Shown: positions 23,098-34,778, numbered from the stretch's first letter. The stretch is DNA of 64,000 nt from Neoarius graeffei (GCF_027579695.1 NC_083596.1:51232900-51296899); one strand, 5' to 3'. The notes: a model not told the origin generated them from the letters alone. Made by a program: numbers and translations.

Positions 23098-24860
23098 ATG
23101 GGAAGAGGATCACCAATCCCCCTAATTCTGCGCCGACAAATAGTGGAGCAATATCAGAAAGGAGTTCGACAGTGTAAAATTGCAAAGAGTTTGAACATAT
23201 CATCATCTACAGTGCATAATATCATCAAAAGATTCAGAGAATCTGGAAGAATCTCTGTGCGTAAGGGTCAAGGCCGGAAAACCATACTGGGTGCCGGTGA
23301 TCTTCGGGCCCTTAGACGCCACTGCATCACATACAGGCATGCTTCTGTATTGGAAATCACAAAATGGGTTCAGGAATATTTCCAGAGAACATTATCTGTG
23401 AACACAATTCACCGTGCCATCCGCCGCTGCCAGCTAAAACTCTATAGTTCAAAGAAGAAGCCGTATCTAAACACGATCCAGAAGCGCAGACGTCTTCTCT
23501 GGGCCAAGGCTCATTTAAAATGGACTGTGGCAAAGTGGAAAACTGTTCTGTGGTCAGACGAATCAAAATTTGAAGTTCTTTATGGAAATCAGGGACGCCG
23601 TGTCATTCGGACTAAAGAGGAGAAGGACGACCCAAGTTGTTATCGGCGCTCAGTTCAGAAGCCTGCATCTCTGATGGTATGGGGTTGCATTAGTGCGTGT
23701 GGCATGGGCAGCTTACACATCTGGAAAGACACCATCAATGCTGAAAGGTATATCCAGGTTCTAGAGCAACATATGCTCCCATCCAGACGACGTCTCTTTC
23801 AGGGAAGACCTTGCATTTTCCAACATGACAATGCCAAACCACATATGGCCCTTTTCCACTACCCTTTTTCAGCTCACTTCAGCTCGCTTCAGCTCACTTC
23901 AGCCCGACACGGCTTGCGTTTCGACTACCAAAAACCAGCACGACTCAGCTCGCTTCAGCCCTGCTTAGCCCCTAAAACTCGCACGGTTTTGGAGTGGGGC
24001 TGAAGCGAGCCAAAGCGAGCCGAGTGAGGTTGGGGGCGTGACAGACACTTCCCTGTGCACTGATTGGTGAGGAGGAGTGTCCTCACATGCCCACACACGC
24101 CCCGCGAGCGCGCTGGGATCTGTAAACACCGCAAACCCGGAAGAATTACGAATTACGAGAATTTCTGAAGCCTTATGCGCCTCGCCTCATCTATACGCTC
24201 TTGCCAGTATCTGTCCGCGTTGTCGGTGACAACAAGCCACAGCACCAAGACCAGCAACACTAACGACTCCATGTCCTCCATGTTTATTGTTTACTATCCG
24301 GGTCGTGAGACTACCGCTTAAAAGATCACTGATGTCACTGTTTGCGCTGCTTAACGACATCATGTGACGTCCACCCACTTTCGCTAACTCCACCCAATGC
24401 GTCCACCCACTTCCAGCCAGCACGGTTCAGTGCGGTTGTAGTTGAAATGCAACTCCAACAGCCCCGCTCAGCCCGACTCAGCACGGCACGGCTCAGCCCG
24501 ACTCAGCCGCGTTTGTAGTGGAAAAGCGGCAATACTGCATCAATTACAGAATCATGGCTGCGTAGAAGAAGGGTCCGGGTACTGAACTGGCCAGCCTGCA
24601 GTCCAGATCTTTCACCCATAGAAAACATTTGGCGCATCATAAAACAGAAGATACGACAAAAAAGACCTAAGACAGTTGAGCAACTAGAATCCTACATTAG
24701 ACAAGAATGGGTTAACATTCCTCTCCCTAAACTTGAGCAACTTGTCTCCTCAGTCCCCAGACGTTTACAGACTGTTGTAAAGAGAAAAGGGGATGTCTCA
24801 CAGTGGGAAACATGGCCTTGTCCCAACTTTTTTGAGATGTGTTGTTGTCATGAAATTTAA
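23098..24860 (+). pseudogene. Tc1-type transposase, intact except for one inserted element
   Basis: From [20 protein letters not shown] it reads 249 codons to DNAKPH, is cut at 23846-24534, and continues in frame for 109 codons to TAA at 24858-24860, giving 357 residues. It has N-terminal helix-turn-helix motifs ([19 protein letters not shown]), then catalytic WSDESKF, HDNAKPH and SPDLSPIENIW with 34 residues between the last D and E (DD34E). No other stop or slip was seen, so the loss of function is recent. The main-frame ORF runs into the insert to 24003. Confidence 0.92.
23846..24532. mobile_element. Small TA-flanked MITE
   Basis: TGGCCCTTTTCCACTACC at the left and the reverse of TTGCCGCTTTTCCACTACAA at the right, with TA on both sides (23844-23845, 24533-24534). 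Its inner ends have repeated CAGCTCACTT/CGACTCAGCC words. No coding capacity. Confidence 0.9.
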
Positions 24861-25029
24861 AATCACCTAATTTTTCTCTTTAAATGATACATTTTCTCAG
24901 TTTAAACATTTGATATGTCATCTATGTTCTATTCTGAATAAAATATGGAATTTTGAAACTTCCACATCATTGCATTCCATTTTTATTTACAATTTGTACT
25001 TTGTCCCAACTTTTTTGGAATCGGGGTTG

Positions 25030-26602
25030 TAGTAGCGTGGCTATAGTAGCGTGGATACAGTAGTGGGGATATAGTAGTGTGGATATAGTAGCGTGGATAC
25101 AGTAGTGGGGATATAGTAGTGTGGATATAGTAGGGGGGATATAGTAGCGTGGATACAGTAGTGGGGATATAGTAGTGTGGATATAGTAGCGTGGATACAG
25201 TAGTGGGGATATAGTAGTGTGGATATAGTAGGGGGATATAGTAGCGTGGATACAGTAGTGGGGATATAGTAGCGTGGATACAGTAGTGGGGATATAGTAG
25301 CGGGGATATAGTAGTGTGGATATAGTAGTGGGGATATAGTAGCGTGGATACAGTAGTGGGGATATAGTAGTGTGGATATAGTAGCGTGGATACAGTAGTG
25401 GGGATATAGTAGTGTGGATATAGTAGGGGGATATAGTAGCGTGGATACAGTAGTGGGGATATAGTAGCGTGGATACAGTAGTGGGGATATAGTAGCGTGG
25501 ATACAGTAGTGGGGATATAGTAGTGTGGATACAGTAGTGGGGATATAGTAGTGTGGATATAGTAGCGTGGATACAGTAGTGGGGATATAGTAGTGTGGAT
25601 ATAGTAGCGTGGATACAGTAGTGGGGATATAGTAGCGTGGATATAGTAGTGGGGATATAGTAGTGTGGATATAGTAGCGTGGATACAGTAGTGGGGATAT
25701 AGTAGTGTGGATACAGTAGTGGGGATATAGTAGCGTGGATATAGTAGTGTGGATATAGTAGGGGGATATAGTAGCGTGGATACAGTAGTGGGGATATAGT
25801 AGTGTGGATATAGTAGGGGGATATAGTAGCGTGGATACAGTAGTGGGGATATAGTAGTGTGGATATAGTAGTGTGGATATAGTAGGGGGATATAGTAGCG
25901 TGGATACAGTAGTGTGGATACAGTAGCGGGGATATAGTAGCGTGGATACAGTAGTGGGGATATAGTAGCGTGGATACAGTAGTGTGGATATAGTAGCGTG
26001 GATACAGTAGTGGGGATATAGTAGTGTGGATATAGTAGCGTGGATACAGTAGTGGGGATATAGTAGCGTGGATACAGTAGCGTGGATATAGTAGGGGGAT
26101 ATAGTAGCGTGGATACAGTAGTGGGGATATAGTAGTGTGGATATAGTAGCGTGGATACAGTAGTGGGGATATAGTAGCGTGGATACAGTAGCGTGGATAC
26201 AGTAGTGGGGATATAGTAGTGTGGATACAGTAGTGGGGATATAGTAGCGTGGATATAGTAGTGTGGATATAGTAGGGGGATATAGTAGCGTGGATACAGT
26301 AGTGGGGATATAGTAGTGTGGATATAGTAGTGTGGATATAGTAGGGGGATATAGTAGCGTGGATACAGTAGTGGGGATATAGTAGTGTGGATATAGTAGC
26401 GGGGATATAGTAGCGTGGATACAGTAGTGGGGATATAGTAGCGTGGATACAGTAGTGGGGATATAGTAGTGTGGATATAATAGCGTGGATACAGTAGTGG
26501 GGATATAGTAGTGTGGATATAGTAGCGTGGATATAGTAGCGTGGATACAGTAGTGGGGATATAGTAGCATGGATACAGTAGCGTGGATATAGTAGTGGGG
26601 AT
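25030..26602 (+). repeat. 14-bp minisatellite, right part with 28-bp higher order
   Basis: About 112 copies. Here GGATATAGTAGCGT alternates with GGATACAGTAGTGG, a variant not seen in the left part. Some units are one base short (GTAGGGGGATA). Confidence 0.97.
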
Positions 26603-26815
26603 GGCTGTGCCAGGCTAGTAATCTCTACTACACAATGAGGCCTGCTGGTAGTCAGATTTGTCTGGGTCATACAATGCTATGTTATATAGCTGACCCGAAC
26701 CCGGCCCCCCATCACAGTCAGGAACGACAATGTGGCCCCCGGCGAAAAAAGTTTGGTGACCCCTGGTGTAAACGAATGCAACATTAGCATAGATGTTACA
26801 CCATACCTCCACTAG

Positions 26816-27144
26816 GGGGCAGTTCAGAGTCAGAAGTTCCTGACAACAACCAACATGGTGACGGAAGAGAAGCAGATCAGAACAACGCTCCTGTTAATGA
26901 TGAGGAAAAAGTGAAGGCAGCGCTCGATACAGTGGTAATGTTCCTCAAGAAATCGAAGGACCTCGACTCAAAAGTTCCAGTTTTTAAAATTTCTTTGTCG
27001 TGTAGTGATCGGCTCCGCCACCGCACGACCGCCAGTAGTCCTGCTCCAGAAGACTCCGCCCACACCCGTCTCATAAACAAGCTGTTTGTCTGGAGACTTG
27101 TGTCCGTTTCCGACCTCGGGGGGATTAAAACCAGCGTCCACTAG
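26816..27144 (+). other. Unassigned open frame of about 109 codons
   Basis: It is open between stops and starts acidic (SSESEVPDNNQHGDGREADQ), then DEEKVKAALDTVVMFLKKSK and a basic Ser/Pro-rich end. The first ATG in frame is at 26911 or internal. Not recognised; it could be a pseudogene or a regulatory GC-rich stretch. Confidence 0.2.
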
Positions 27145-27991
27145 AGGGCGGGTCGGAGCAGCAGGCAGCGGCGCCATTCCGTTCATCGCGCGGAATAAAC
27201 AAGGAAAACCGAACCAACAAACAAAACTCATTTTGCTTTAAGAGTGAAGTAACTTTCTCTCACTGCTCACTACAGTCATGTTTTCACAGCTTGTCAATCA
27301 CACAGGCCACGCCCCTAATTCATGGTGATGTCAGAACATGACTAAAAAGTGTCTGACTTTAGGTTTGGTGTAATCTAATAAAGGAAAATCACTTCATTAT
27401 TCAAACTCAGTTCCAACCTCAAAGAAAGAAAATGCCAAAAATGTGTGTTTTGGGATTTTTTTTTTTGCCTCAATAAAACACTCCACTACTCACTGCTGTT
27501 AATAACATGTTTATAACACAATAAATACACAACCAGCTGGAATTAATCCCACAATCACCACCACAACCTCCTCCAACACACACAGTCAGAACACGCCCCA
27601 TCATTAATATTCATGAGACAATGATTCACTCTCTTTTAGAACTGAATGACTGAGTTAAATAAAATAGTTATTGAATATTACTGAATCAGGACGGACGTGT
27701 TAACACACACACACACACACACACCAATTCTGCTGATGCATAACAAAAAAGTGTAAAGATGTGGAAGTGCGCGAACAAAGTACAAAATATTTTTTTTCCT
27801 CTCTCCCCCATCTTTCCACACACAAGAATGAAAGAAATAAAGGAAAGACCCACATTCAATTTCCCCTTTTTTTGGGAAAGCCCCACCCCCAAAATATGAG
27901 GTCCATCCTCCTGGTCAACATGAGGGTCAAGGGAGGGGAGGGGCTTCAGGTTCTGTCCCTCAGCTGATTGGTGAAGAAGAGCGAGTGAATG
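27145..27991. other. Intergenic and yipf6 3' untranslated region
   Basis: 27700-27991 is likely yipf6 3' UTR. A CA tract is at 27703-27724. No further gene is seen. Confidence 0.5.
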
Positions 27992-28113
27992 TTATGATGA
28001 AGGAGAGAAGGTCAGGATCATCCAACCAATTACAAAGTAGAAGAGGAAGATCGGGTAAACGACCAGAGCTTTCCGATTGGGCGGCTGGCTGTCAGCGAGG
28101 AACGCTGTGGAAG
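27992..28113 (-). CDS. yipf6: yipf6 exon 7 and stop
   Basis: It encodes STAFLADSQPPNRKALVVYP, the last membrane helix (IFLFYFVIGWMILTF) and SPSS, then TAA at 27994-27992. The acceptor is CCCACAG. Confidence 0.94.
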
Positions 28114-30282
28114 CTGTGGGAACCAACACACACACACACGAGTTCGAGTTTAACATCTTCAGGACAGAGGATTTTATAAAAGTACCATACTGCCATCATG
28201 TGGTGAGGCGTGTTACTACAACTAAAGTCCTGGTAAAGTCTGACTGGTGTCTCCTCAGTCCAATCTCACTGAGTGTGTGCGCGCGCAAGTGTGTGTGAGA
28301 GATGGATCCGTACCAAACGTTGACCAGCCGAAGGAGGCAGAGACAACCACAAGCCGAACAATAAAGCTGACCAATCCACTGGAGCTGAGCAGGACGAGTC
28401 GACAAACCAACATGGCTGCCGTCAAGGGGAGGATACAATACCCTAACACACACAGGCTCTGGAAGAAAGATCTACAGAGAGAGAGAGAGAAGCAGGTGAT
28501 CATGTTTGGCCAGAGGTGCGGGTTTGGCCGGGGGATGCAGGTTTGATCAGTTGGTGACTCACATGGTTCCTCCCAGCAGTTTGGAGTTGACAGTGATGAT
28601 GATTGAACCAAACCAAACAATGACAAAGACTTCAGCAAACTGAGGACCTCCATCATCCTTTTTGTCTGCAGATCCACCCTGCAGCATCCTGACACACACA
28701 CACAGTTATGGAGTTATGCTTTGTGGGTTTATCAAACTCCTCCATGTTTTTTGTGAGTGTGTGTTACTTACAAAGCCAGAGCAACACACAGCAGCAACGG
28801 TCCCCACAAATCCCCTACAGAAACACACACACACGAAACTGTGTGTCAGGAAGTGAACACCTGATGAACCAATCAGAGCGTTGGACTTTGTGATGTAACA
28901 GATGGGTGTGTACTCACAGTCTCGCAGTAGAGCTGAGCTTTTCTTCGGATACATCACGTGAACAAACTTCTGGCCAACTGCCTTCAAATCCCTCAACTAC
29001 AAAACACACACACATTCTAAACAGTAAGAAAACACGTTCATGCTTGTTGTATTAAAACTTTTAAAACAATTTCTGTTTGTTGAAAACAGCAGTTTGGAAT
29101 GTATCCACTAGGGGGCGATGATCTGCTCATAGCTGATCCTGCTGGCTCTCTCATATCCCTTTTCCACCAAATCAGTTCCAGGGCTGGTTCGGGTCCAGTG
29201 CTGGCGCTGGTTCACAACTCGTTCAACTTGCGAGCCAGCTGAGAACCAGTTTGCTTTTCCATAGCTCGCGGTGCTAAGCGGAGCCACGTCATTACGTTGC
29301 TGTATACGTCAGTTACGTCGCTACGTTTGCATAAACCTTGGCGCGAATATCGAAGCAAAAACAACACGGAAGAAGCAGCAGCAACAATAATAATGGATGA
29401 CTTCACGTTTGTACAGCTGCTGCTTCTCGTCGCTTAAAAATGGCGATCTTTCGCGGTCTTGTTATTGTTGTTGGTTTTAACAACTCCGCCCCCCCCCACT
29501 GACGTAAGCGGTTCTTTCCTCTGGCCCAGCAGAGAGTTGGTGCTAGCCTGGAACCGGTTTTTCTGGCCCCAGAGCCAGTTCTTTGTCAGTGGAAACAGAA
29601 AACCCGGTTCCAAACTAAGCACTGGCCCCGAACCAGCCCTGGAACTGCTTTGGTGGAAAAGGGGCATCAGTGGCACCGCGATCATTTTGCTCAAACAGAA
29701 AGTCAATAACACGGGCACTGAACACGAATAATCAGAAACACAGAGGCCGGAGCGTGTGAAATAAAAACTGTGGATAAAATAATCAACAAATGTACGTTTA
29801 GTTTCAGTGAAGTTAAAAACTTGCCACAGTTTCACTCACTGTGTTTATTTATTAAAGTTAAGGCTGCAAGTTGTTCAGCTCAGTCTTCAGTCTCTGACAT
29901 CACACCTTTGTATTTTGTGTTAAACTGTTTTTTTTTTTAAAAAACAACAACAATAAGATTTGGTTTTTGTATTACCCCGACTCACTCACACATCGCCTGG
30001 TTCTCAATCGAAGAACACCGCTGATTTTAGATGACTAAAAGTACAGAACAGGAGCTAAAACTTTCAGAAGATGATTTTTCATCATTAAATCAGGAAATAT
30101 TTGGTTAATTTAACTCATATTTGAGCGTCACTGAAGTGAGAGGGACCTTACGATCGTGTCTTTCACAGGTTCATCCAGTGTGGAGATTTCATCATTCGCG
30201 CTCTGTGAGGTCACTGGGACGCTGATCTCACCCTCCACCGGGACATCGTCTGCTATCGACACGTCTGATAACCCTGCAAACT

Positions 30283-30316
<34 letters not shown>

Positions 30317-31260
30317 CAGCTTAAACCTCAGTCAATCAATTTCAGCTGCTGTGCAAAAGTCTACACCCCCCATAATGGATTTAACACAAATATTTCAACA
30401 TTTATTAATTTCTGTTTGTAGATAAATAGTGGAAGAGTGAAGACTGTTATTACAGAATATTTGTAGCACCTTCAGTTGAGGAGGTGTGTAAACTGAATAA
30501 TAACACCTTTATTAACATCATAAGGACCATTTTATTTATTTATCACATTGTGGGTGCACAAACTTTTGTTCACAGGGTCAGAGAGCTCTTGACAACAGAT
30601 TAACAAGCTCTAAAGATAATATTCTCCTTCAAAGAGCAGTTTTCATTCATAAAAATGAAACGAAGACCAATTTCCGTCCTATAAACGAGTTGTTGTGGTT
30701 TAAGGTGCAGATCGATCGTTTATTCCTGACAGCTACCGTCAATCCCAGCTGCGTTATCCTTTCCCTACCCGTATTCCGACAAACCCCGCCTCCTCTGCGT
30801 TTATTGGCTGGTTACACTTTTGAAGCTCAGCGATTGGGCATTTTTACATGTTGATATTTCAATGGCGAGCACTAAAGCGCGCAATATTGATTTATTCACC
30901 TAATCAGGATACACGAATCAATCGTTTTAAAGTTTTATACAGACCTGGAATCATTTAGATAAAAAAGTTACGTCTTTTTTGCGCGATGTTAACCGCCATG
31001 CTGCCGCGGAGGCGGGAAAATGACCAACCAATCCCATTTAAGAATGCGGAAAACGGGTGCTGTTAAAATAGCTAAAATAACAGACTACCGTCGAAAATAA
31101 AACTACAGGATCAAAAATAAGGGGAAAAAAGCAAATAAAAACAACTTCTCATGTATAATTTGAGACGAAATCAGTCTTTGAAACAAGCCAGAATCACAAA
31201 AGTGTCAATAAAAATACGATTGCTTACCAGGGGTTTATTTAACTCGTCCACTTCCGCCAT
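27992..31260 (-). CDS. yipf6: Yip1 domain family member 6, seven exons, complete
   Basis: Joined exons, in reading order: 31260-31228, 30280-30152, 28996-28918, 28814-28772, 28688-28563, 28471-28314, 28113-27992. They give 690 bases, 229 residues and a TAA stop; all introns are GT-AG and every phase fits. The protein begins MAEVDELNKPL, continues with FAGLSDVSIADDVPVEGEI, and has the family segments RDLKAVGQKFVHVMYP, QFAEVFVIVWFG, SFFQSLCVLGYCILPL and FLADSQPPNRKALVVYP. Human YIPF6 is of similar length (about 236). The second half holds several hydrophobic segments, as expected for a five-pass Golgi/ER membrane protein of the Yip1 family, which works with Rab GTPases in early secretory traffic. 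The start ATG overlaps a YY1-like ACATGGCGG. Exon 2 lies after a TG repeat; intron 2 carries a MITE. No AATAAA was seen close after the stop. Confidence 0.95.
28314..28471 (-). CDS. yipf6: yipf6 exon 6
   Basis: It encodes SFFQSLCVLGYCILPLTAAM and the following membrane helices to FGWSTF. The acceptor follows a short CT run; the donor is TTTG|GTACGG. Confidence 0.94.
28563..28688 (-). CDS. yipf6: yipf6 exon 5
   Basis: It encodes MLQGGSADKKDDGGPQFAEV and the second membrane helix up to NSKLLGG. A TG repeat precedes the TCAG acceptor; the donor is CCAT|GTGAGT. Confidence 0.94.
28772..28814 (-). CDS. yipf6: yipf6 exon 4
   Basis: A 43-base exon encoding WDLWGPLLLCVALA, the start of the first membrane segment. 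The acceptor is CTGTAG and the donor TTT|GTAAGT. Confidence 0.92.
28918..28996 (-). CDS. yipf6: yipf6 exon 3
   Basis: It encodes LRDLKAVGQKFVHVMYPKK and SSALLRD, the conserved segment just before the first membrane helix. It ends one base into the Trp codon, with donor GACT|GTGAGT. Confidence 0.94.
29154..29666. mobile_element. MITE with about 48-base inverted ends in yipf6 intron 2
   Basis: The left end TATCCCTTTTCCACCAAATC and the right end (reverse) TGCCCCTTTTCCACCAAAGC both continue with AGTTCCAGGGCTGGTTCGGG. TCA flanks it on both sides (29151-29153, 29667-29669), a 3-base duplication as in PIF/Harbinger. No transposase. Confidence 0.82.
30152..30280 (-). CDS. yipf6: yipf6 exon 2
   Basis: The acceptor is a TG microsatellite ending in TAG, and the exon starts FAGLSDVSIADD. 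It is 43 codons long, acidic and cytosolic. The donor is ATC|GTAAGG. A competing CAG lies six bases inside the exon but would break the phase. Confidence 0.92.
31228..31260 (-). CDS. yipf6: yipf6 exon 1
   Basis: Eleven codons from ATG, MAEVDELNKPL, followed by a CTG|GTAAGC donor. Phase 0. Confidence 0.9.
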
Positions 31261-31294
31261 GTTCCTCCAGACAACCCGGATGTTGTTACGTCAC
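31258..31294 (-). promoter_or_regulatory. yipf6 start region with CRE-like and YY1-like sites
   Basis: On the minus strand GGTGACGTAAC (CRE-like) is followed within about 30 bases by AACATGGCGGAAG, a YY1-type element that includes the start codon. This is common in TATA-less housekeeping promoters. Confidence 0.45.
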
Positions 31295-31691
31295 CAAATA
31301 GGCAACGTCGACAAAGTCAGAGCGACACGAATCCATTCGAGCTGATCAAGTGCGCGCTGAACCTGCGCAGTTACACACAAACACACGCAACTGCGCAAAT
31401 TTAGTGAACAGCTGACAGATTTGTGGGTCAAATCTTCTAAAATTTACCGATTGTTTTATTTGTTCATCAATATGCATCATTTAAATAATGTTTTATTTAT
31501 ATTCTTTCAGCTGTGTTTGGTTTTCACACAAGTAAGGCGTGTTTAAAGTCAGTAAAATGTGATCAGCTTCTCCAGCAGTCTGCTGATCAACACAAACATT
31601 CACTAAAGCTTTCTAACCTGCTTTCTGAGCATTTATCTCCCTGACACACAAAGTCCTGATGACTAAAACACACCGATGTTGATTGAAAAAG
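31295..31691. other. yipf6 upstream DNA, no gene
   Basis: Nothing coding beyond the promoter. Confidence 0.5.
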
Positions 31692-32056
31692 AGGAAACCT
31701 TTATTCATCACATGCACACTTCAAGCACAGTGAAATTCATCCTCTGCATTTAACCCATCTGAAGCAGTGAACACACACACACACACACCCAGAGCAGTGG
31801 GCAGCCACACCAGAGCGCCCGGGGAGCAGTCAGGGGTTCGGTACCTCGCACAAGGGCACTTCAGCCCAAGGCCGCCCCACGTCGACCTAACTGCATGTCT
31901 TTGGACTGTGGGGGAAACCGGAGCACCCGGAGGAAACCCACGCGGACACGGGGAGAACATGCAAACTCCGCACAGAAAGGCCCTCGCCGGCCACGGGGCT
32001 CGAACCCAGACCTTCTTGCTGTGAGGCGACAGCGCTAACCACTACACCACCGTGCC
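31692..32056 (-). mobile_element. Second SINE type, second copy
   Basis: Same head-core-body order as 18584-18961, with the unbroken tail words GATGAATTTCACTG and AATAAAGGTTTCC at the 31692 side. It includes a short TG tract at the same place. Confidence 0.85.
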
Positions 32057-32545
32057 AATTGGTCAAAGTGTTTGAAATGACAGGTTGAAGAATAATGACA
32101 ATTTAAATGTGAGCTAGTTCATTTAATCAACTTTACTCAATGTGGATCGGCGTTCTGGAGAACATTCGGAACAAAGAATGAGGAGTGGCGATCTGAAACC
32201 CTGATTAAAATCTAAAAATAAAATGAAATCTTACAAAAATGATCATCGTTATGAATAAAGGATGATTTTAATTTGAATCCAAAATCGAAACATGCTTTTA
32301 ATATAAATGAACAAAAGGTGAAACAAAGTATTAATCATAAACAGAGTCAGATAACGGTCGACAATCAGGAATGAGTTCAGTTTAAAAACTACAAAATTTA
32401 AAAAGTTTGTTTAACATGATGAAAAAAATCAAGAATTAAATAAAGACCAAGTTACACAAGTATTTTTTAATCCAATTACATTTGTCCTCTTCTTCTGCTC
32501 TCCACTGTGCTGCTGCAAACAGGAAATGTCCCCATTGAGGGATAA
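32057..32545. other. AT-rich, no gene
   Basis: No coding signal. Confidence 0.5.
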
Positions 32546-32626
32546 TAAAGGTTATCTTATCTTATCTTATCTTATCTTATCTTATCTTATCTTATCTTAT
32601 CTTATCTTATCTTATCTTATCTTATT
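32490..32626 (+). repeat. LINE 3' tail followed by a TCTTA repeat
   Basis: TCCCCATTGAGGGATAATAA then AGGTTATCTTATC and 14 or more TCTTA units. This is the form of the self-priming 3' end of fish LINEs of the CR1/L2/Rex group; only the tail is present. Confidence 0.7.
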
Positions 32627-34279
32627 TTTACTCTGAATATTAAAAAGTGCATCGAGCTGTTTTCCTGATTAGAAAAAAAGGAATTTTAATAATCTTTATG
32701 GGATTATGTAATGGATCAGTATGTGTGCTTTCATTATTATAATTACTCATTTATAATATTATTACAGTATAAAAACTCCAGGATTGACTGTTTTATGTAA
32801 CTGAGGAACGATGATGATGATGATGATGATTACAACTTGAAAAGTTTCTTTAAAAACTAAACTTTATCTTTTTAAAAGCCTCTCCTCTAAGGTTCTACAT
32901 AGAATCTTCAACATCATATCTGCTGATGTTCCCCTAATAAAGGGAAAACAGTAATGTAGTATATTACAGATTAATTTCTAATAAATTTTCATTAACCCTA
33001 TAAAATTCTGCCCATGGACTCACATGTTGCTTTTGTTCGAAACACTGGATTAGTATGTTACAGAAATGTTGGTGGCATTAATGATTTTTTGTGCCCAAAT
33101 AAACAATAAAGCTGTTGTCCCTGCCCTCTGCCTGCCCCTTTAAGAGCACAACTCAAGTGTAGGAGGGCTTTATTGTGCTGCTCACGGTTGCCAGATCGAG
33201 CGTTTCTCCTCCTGTTACACCATTTCGAAGCCCCAGGAGTTGGAAAAAATTATACTGTAGCTTACAGACTGGGTGCTTTAGAGTGGCTTTAAATTCTAAT
33301 ATTGTTTGATTTGTATCTGGAATATCTCATCTACTATAAATATATTCCAAAGCTACAGTGTTATAGTAAATAACCTTCAAATTACTTTCTGTTTGTGTTA
33401 ATATATAATATACAGATAGAAATAATTTTATTTTTCAAATTCTCACTTTTATGATTATTATTATTTTAAGTTGCCTATACCTATATTACATCTAGTTGTA
33501 TTTGATAAAGCTTTACTTTGCTCATGTTGGGATTAAAATCAGACTTTAGACACTTCCACCTCTCACTCTACGTTTATGCAGAAGTCATCACACTCGAGTC
33601 TTGATCTGGTTTCAATGTTTTGGATAAGTAGATAGCTCCACCTCTTAATCATTTCTCCAACTCGAGACTGAAGAACCCTGAGACGATGTGAATACTGCAC
33701 TCTTTTTGGTTTTAACTCAGAATTTGGAGATTGGAACATGGAGCAAAGTCATTTTTCGATCTCAGATGCCTCCATGTTTGTCTTTTGTTCGCAGCGAGCT
33801 AACCGTGATGAGCGATGGATATTTTCTTCTCAACAGTGTGTATTCTGTGGAGTCAGTGTTATGGAACATGTTGAACAACGTGACACATTGGGGTGTTGAT
33901 GGATTTAAAGCTAAAGTGTACAGTATATTTACATTGGAACTCATTTAAAGCTCAGAGGTGCCGCTGTGTTATTGATGATGCTGAGAGCGGCCATTTTGAT
34001 TTGATGCCACTTGCTGAACTCGGAGACGATCAGATTCTGATCTGTGGAAACGTTTTCTTTGTACTTTTGTTCTTTTTTTTGAGTCGGAGGTCGAGTTACG
34101 AGCTCAAATCAAATGCAGGACAAGTTTCAGATTTGTGAATCTCATAAAATTTTAAATTTTGTCATTGCAATTATACAAGATTACTTGCGATGTAAGAAAT
34201 TATCCAAGTTATTATGTGGGTTTTAAACCGCTTTTTGTTTTTTAAAGAAACAAAAAAACAAACTTCTCATCGATTTTCC

Positions 34280-34282
<3 letters not shown>
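32627..34282. other. AT-rich DNA, no gene recognised
   Basis: Short GAT repeats are at 32810-32830. Open frames at 33688-34138 have no splice support or family match. Confidence 0.5.

Positions 34283-34336
<54 letters not shown>
34283..34336 (+). repeat. CA microsatellite
   Basis: About 26 CA units. Confidence 0.97.
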
Positions 34337-34406
34337 CTACTTGCAGCACAACCAGAATACATTGTTCTGGATTTTTCCTGAGTCTGTGACTCTTTCTTTC
34401 TTTTTT

Positions 34407-34778
34407 ATCCATCCATTATCTGTAGCCATTTTATCCTGTTCTACAGGGTCGCAGGCGAGCTGGAGCCTATCCCAGTTGACTACGGGCGAAAGGCGGGGTT
34501 CACCCTGGACAAGTCGCCAGGTCATCACAGGGCTGACACATAGACACAGACAACCATTCACACTCACATTCACACCTACGCTCAATTTAGAGTCACCAGT
34601 TAACCTAACCTGCATGTCTTTGGACTGTGGGGGAAACCGGAGCACCCGGAGGAAACCCACGCGGACACGGGGAGAACATGCAAACTCCACACAGAAAGGC
34701 CCTCGCCGGCCACGGCGCTCGAACCCACAACTTTCTTGCTGTGAGGTGACAGTGATAACCACTACACCATTGTGCTGC
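34407..34778 (-). mobile_element. SINE, full length
   Basis: Reverse copy flanked by TTCTTTCTTTTTTAT-like bases on both sides, a likely target duplication. The tail GATGAGATGA is replaced by GGATGGATAAAAA. Confidence 0.85.

Larger units (their letters stand above)
22736..25029 (+). mobile_element. Tc1/mariner element interrupted by a small TA-flanked element
   Basis: The ends CAACCCTGATTCCAAAAAAG and its near-reverse at 25005-25029 sit at a TA of the minisatellite (GGATATA on the left, TAGTAGCG on the right). Without its own insertion it would be about 1.6 kb, normal for the group. Confidence 0.95.
20696..26765 (+). mobile_element. hAT (Charlie-like) transposon, 6.07 kb, expanded from within
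   Basis: The ends CAGGGGTCATCAAACT and AGTTTGGTGACCCCTG are inverted repeats, and the 8-base duplication GTGTAAAC flanks them (20688-20695, 26766-26773), a hAT hallmark. It contains a truncated transposase (21017-21592), a 14-bp minisatellite on both sides of a Tc1 element, and normal hAT end sequence (26603-26765). Confidence 0.93.

Noticed and set aside
24967-26670. Minus-strand frames of 509 and 567 codons rich in LLYPHYYIPTT
   Set aside because: They follow a 14-bp tandem repeat that lacks stops on that strand; all frames read alike, and a transposon interrupts the array.
30156-30425. Plus-strand frame over yipf6 exon 2
   Set aside because: It is the antisense shadow of that exon followed by a CA repeat.
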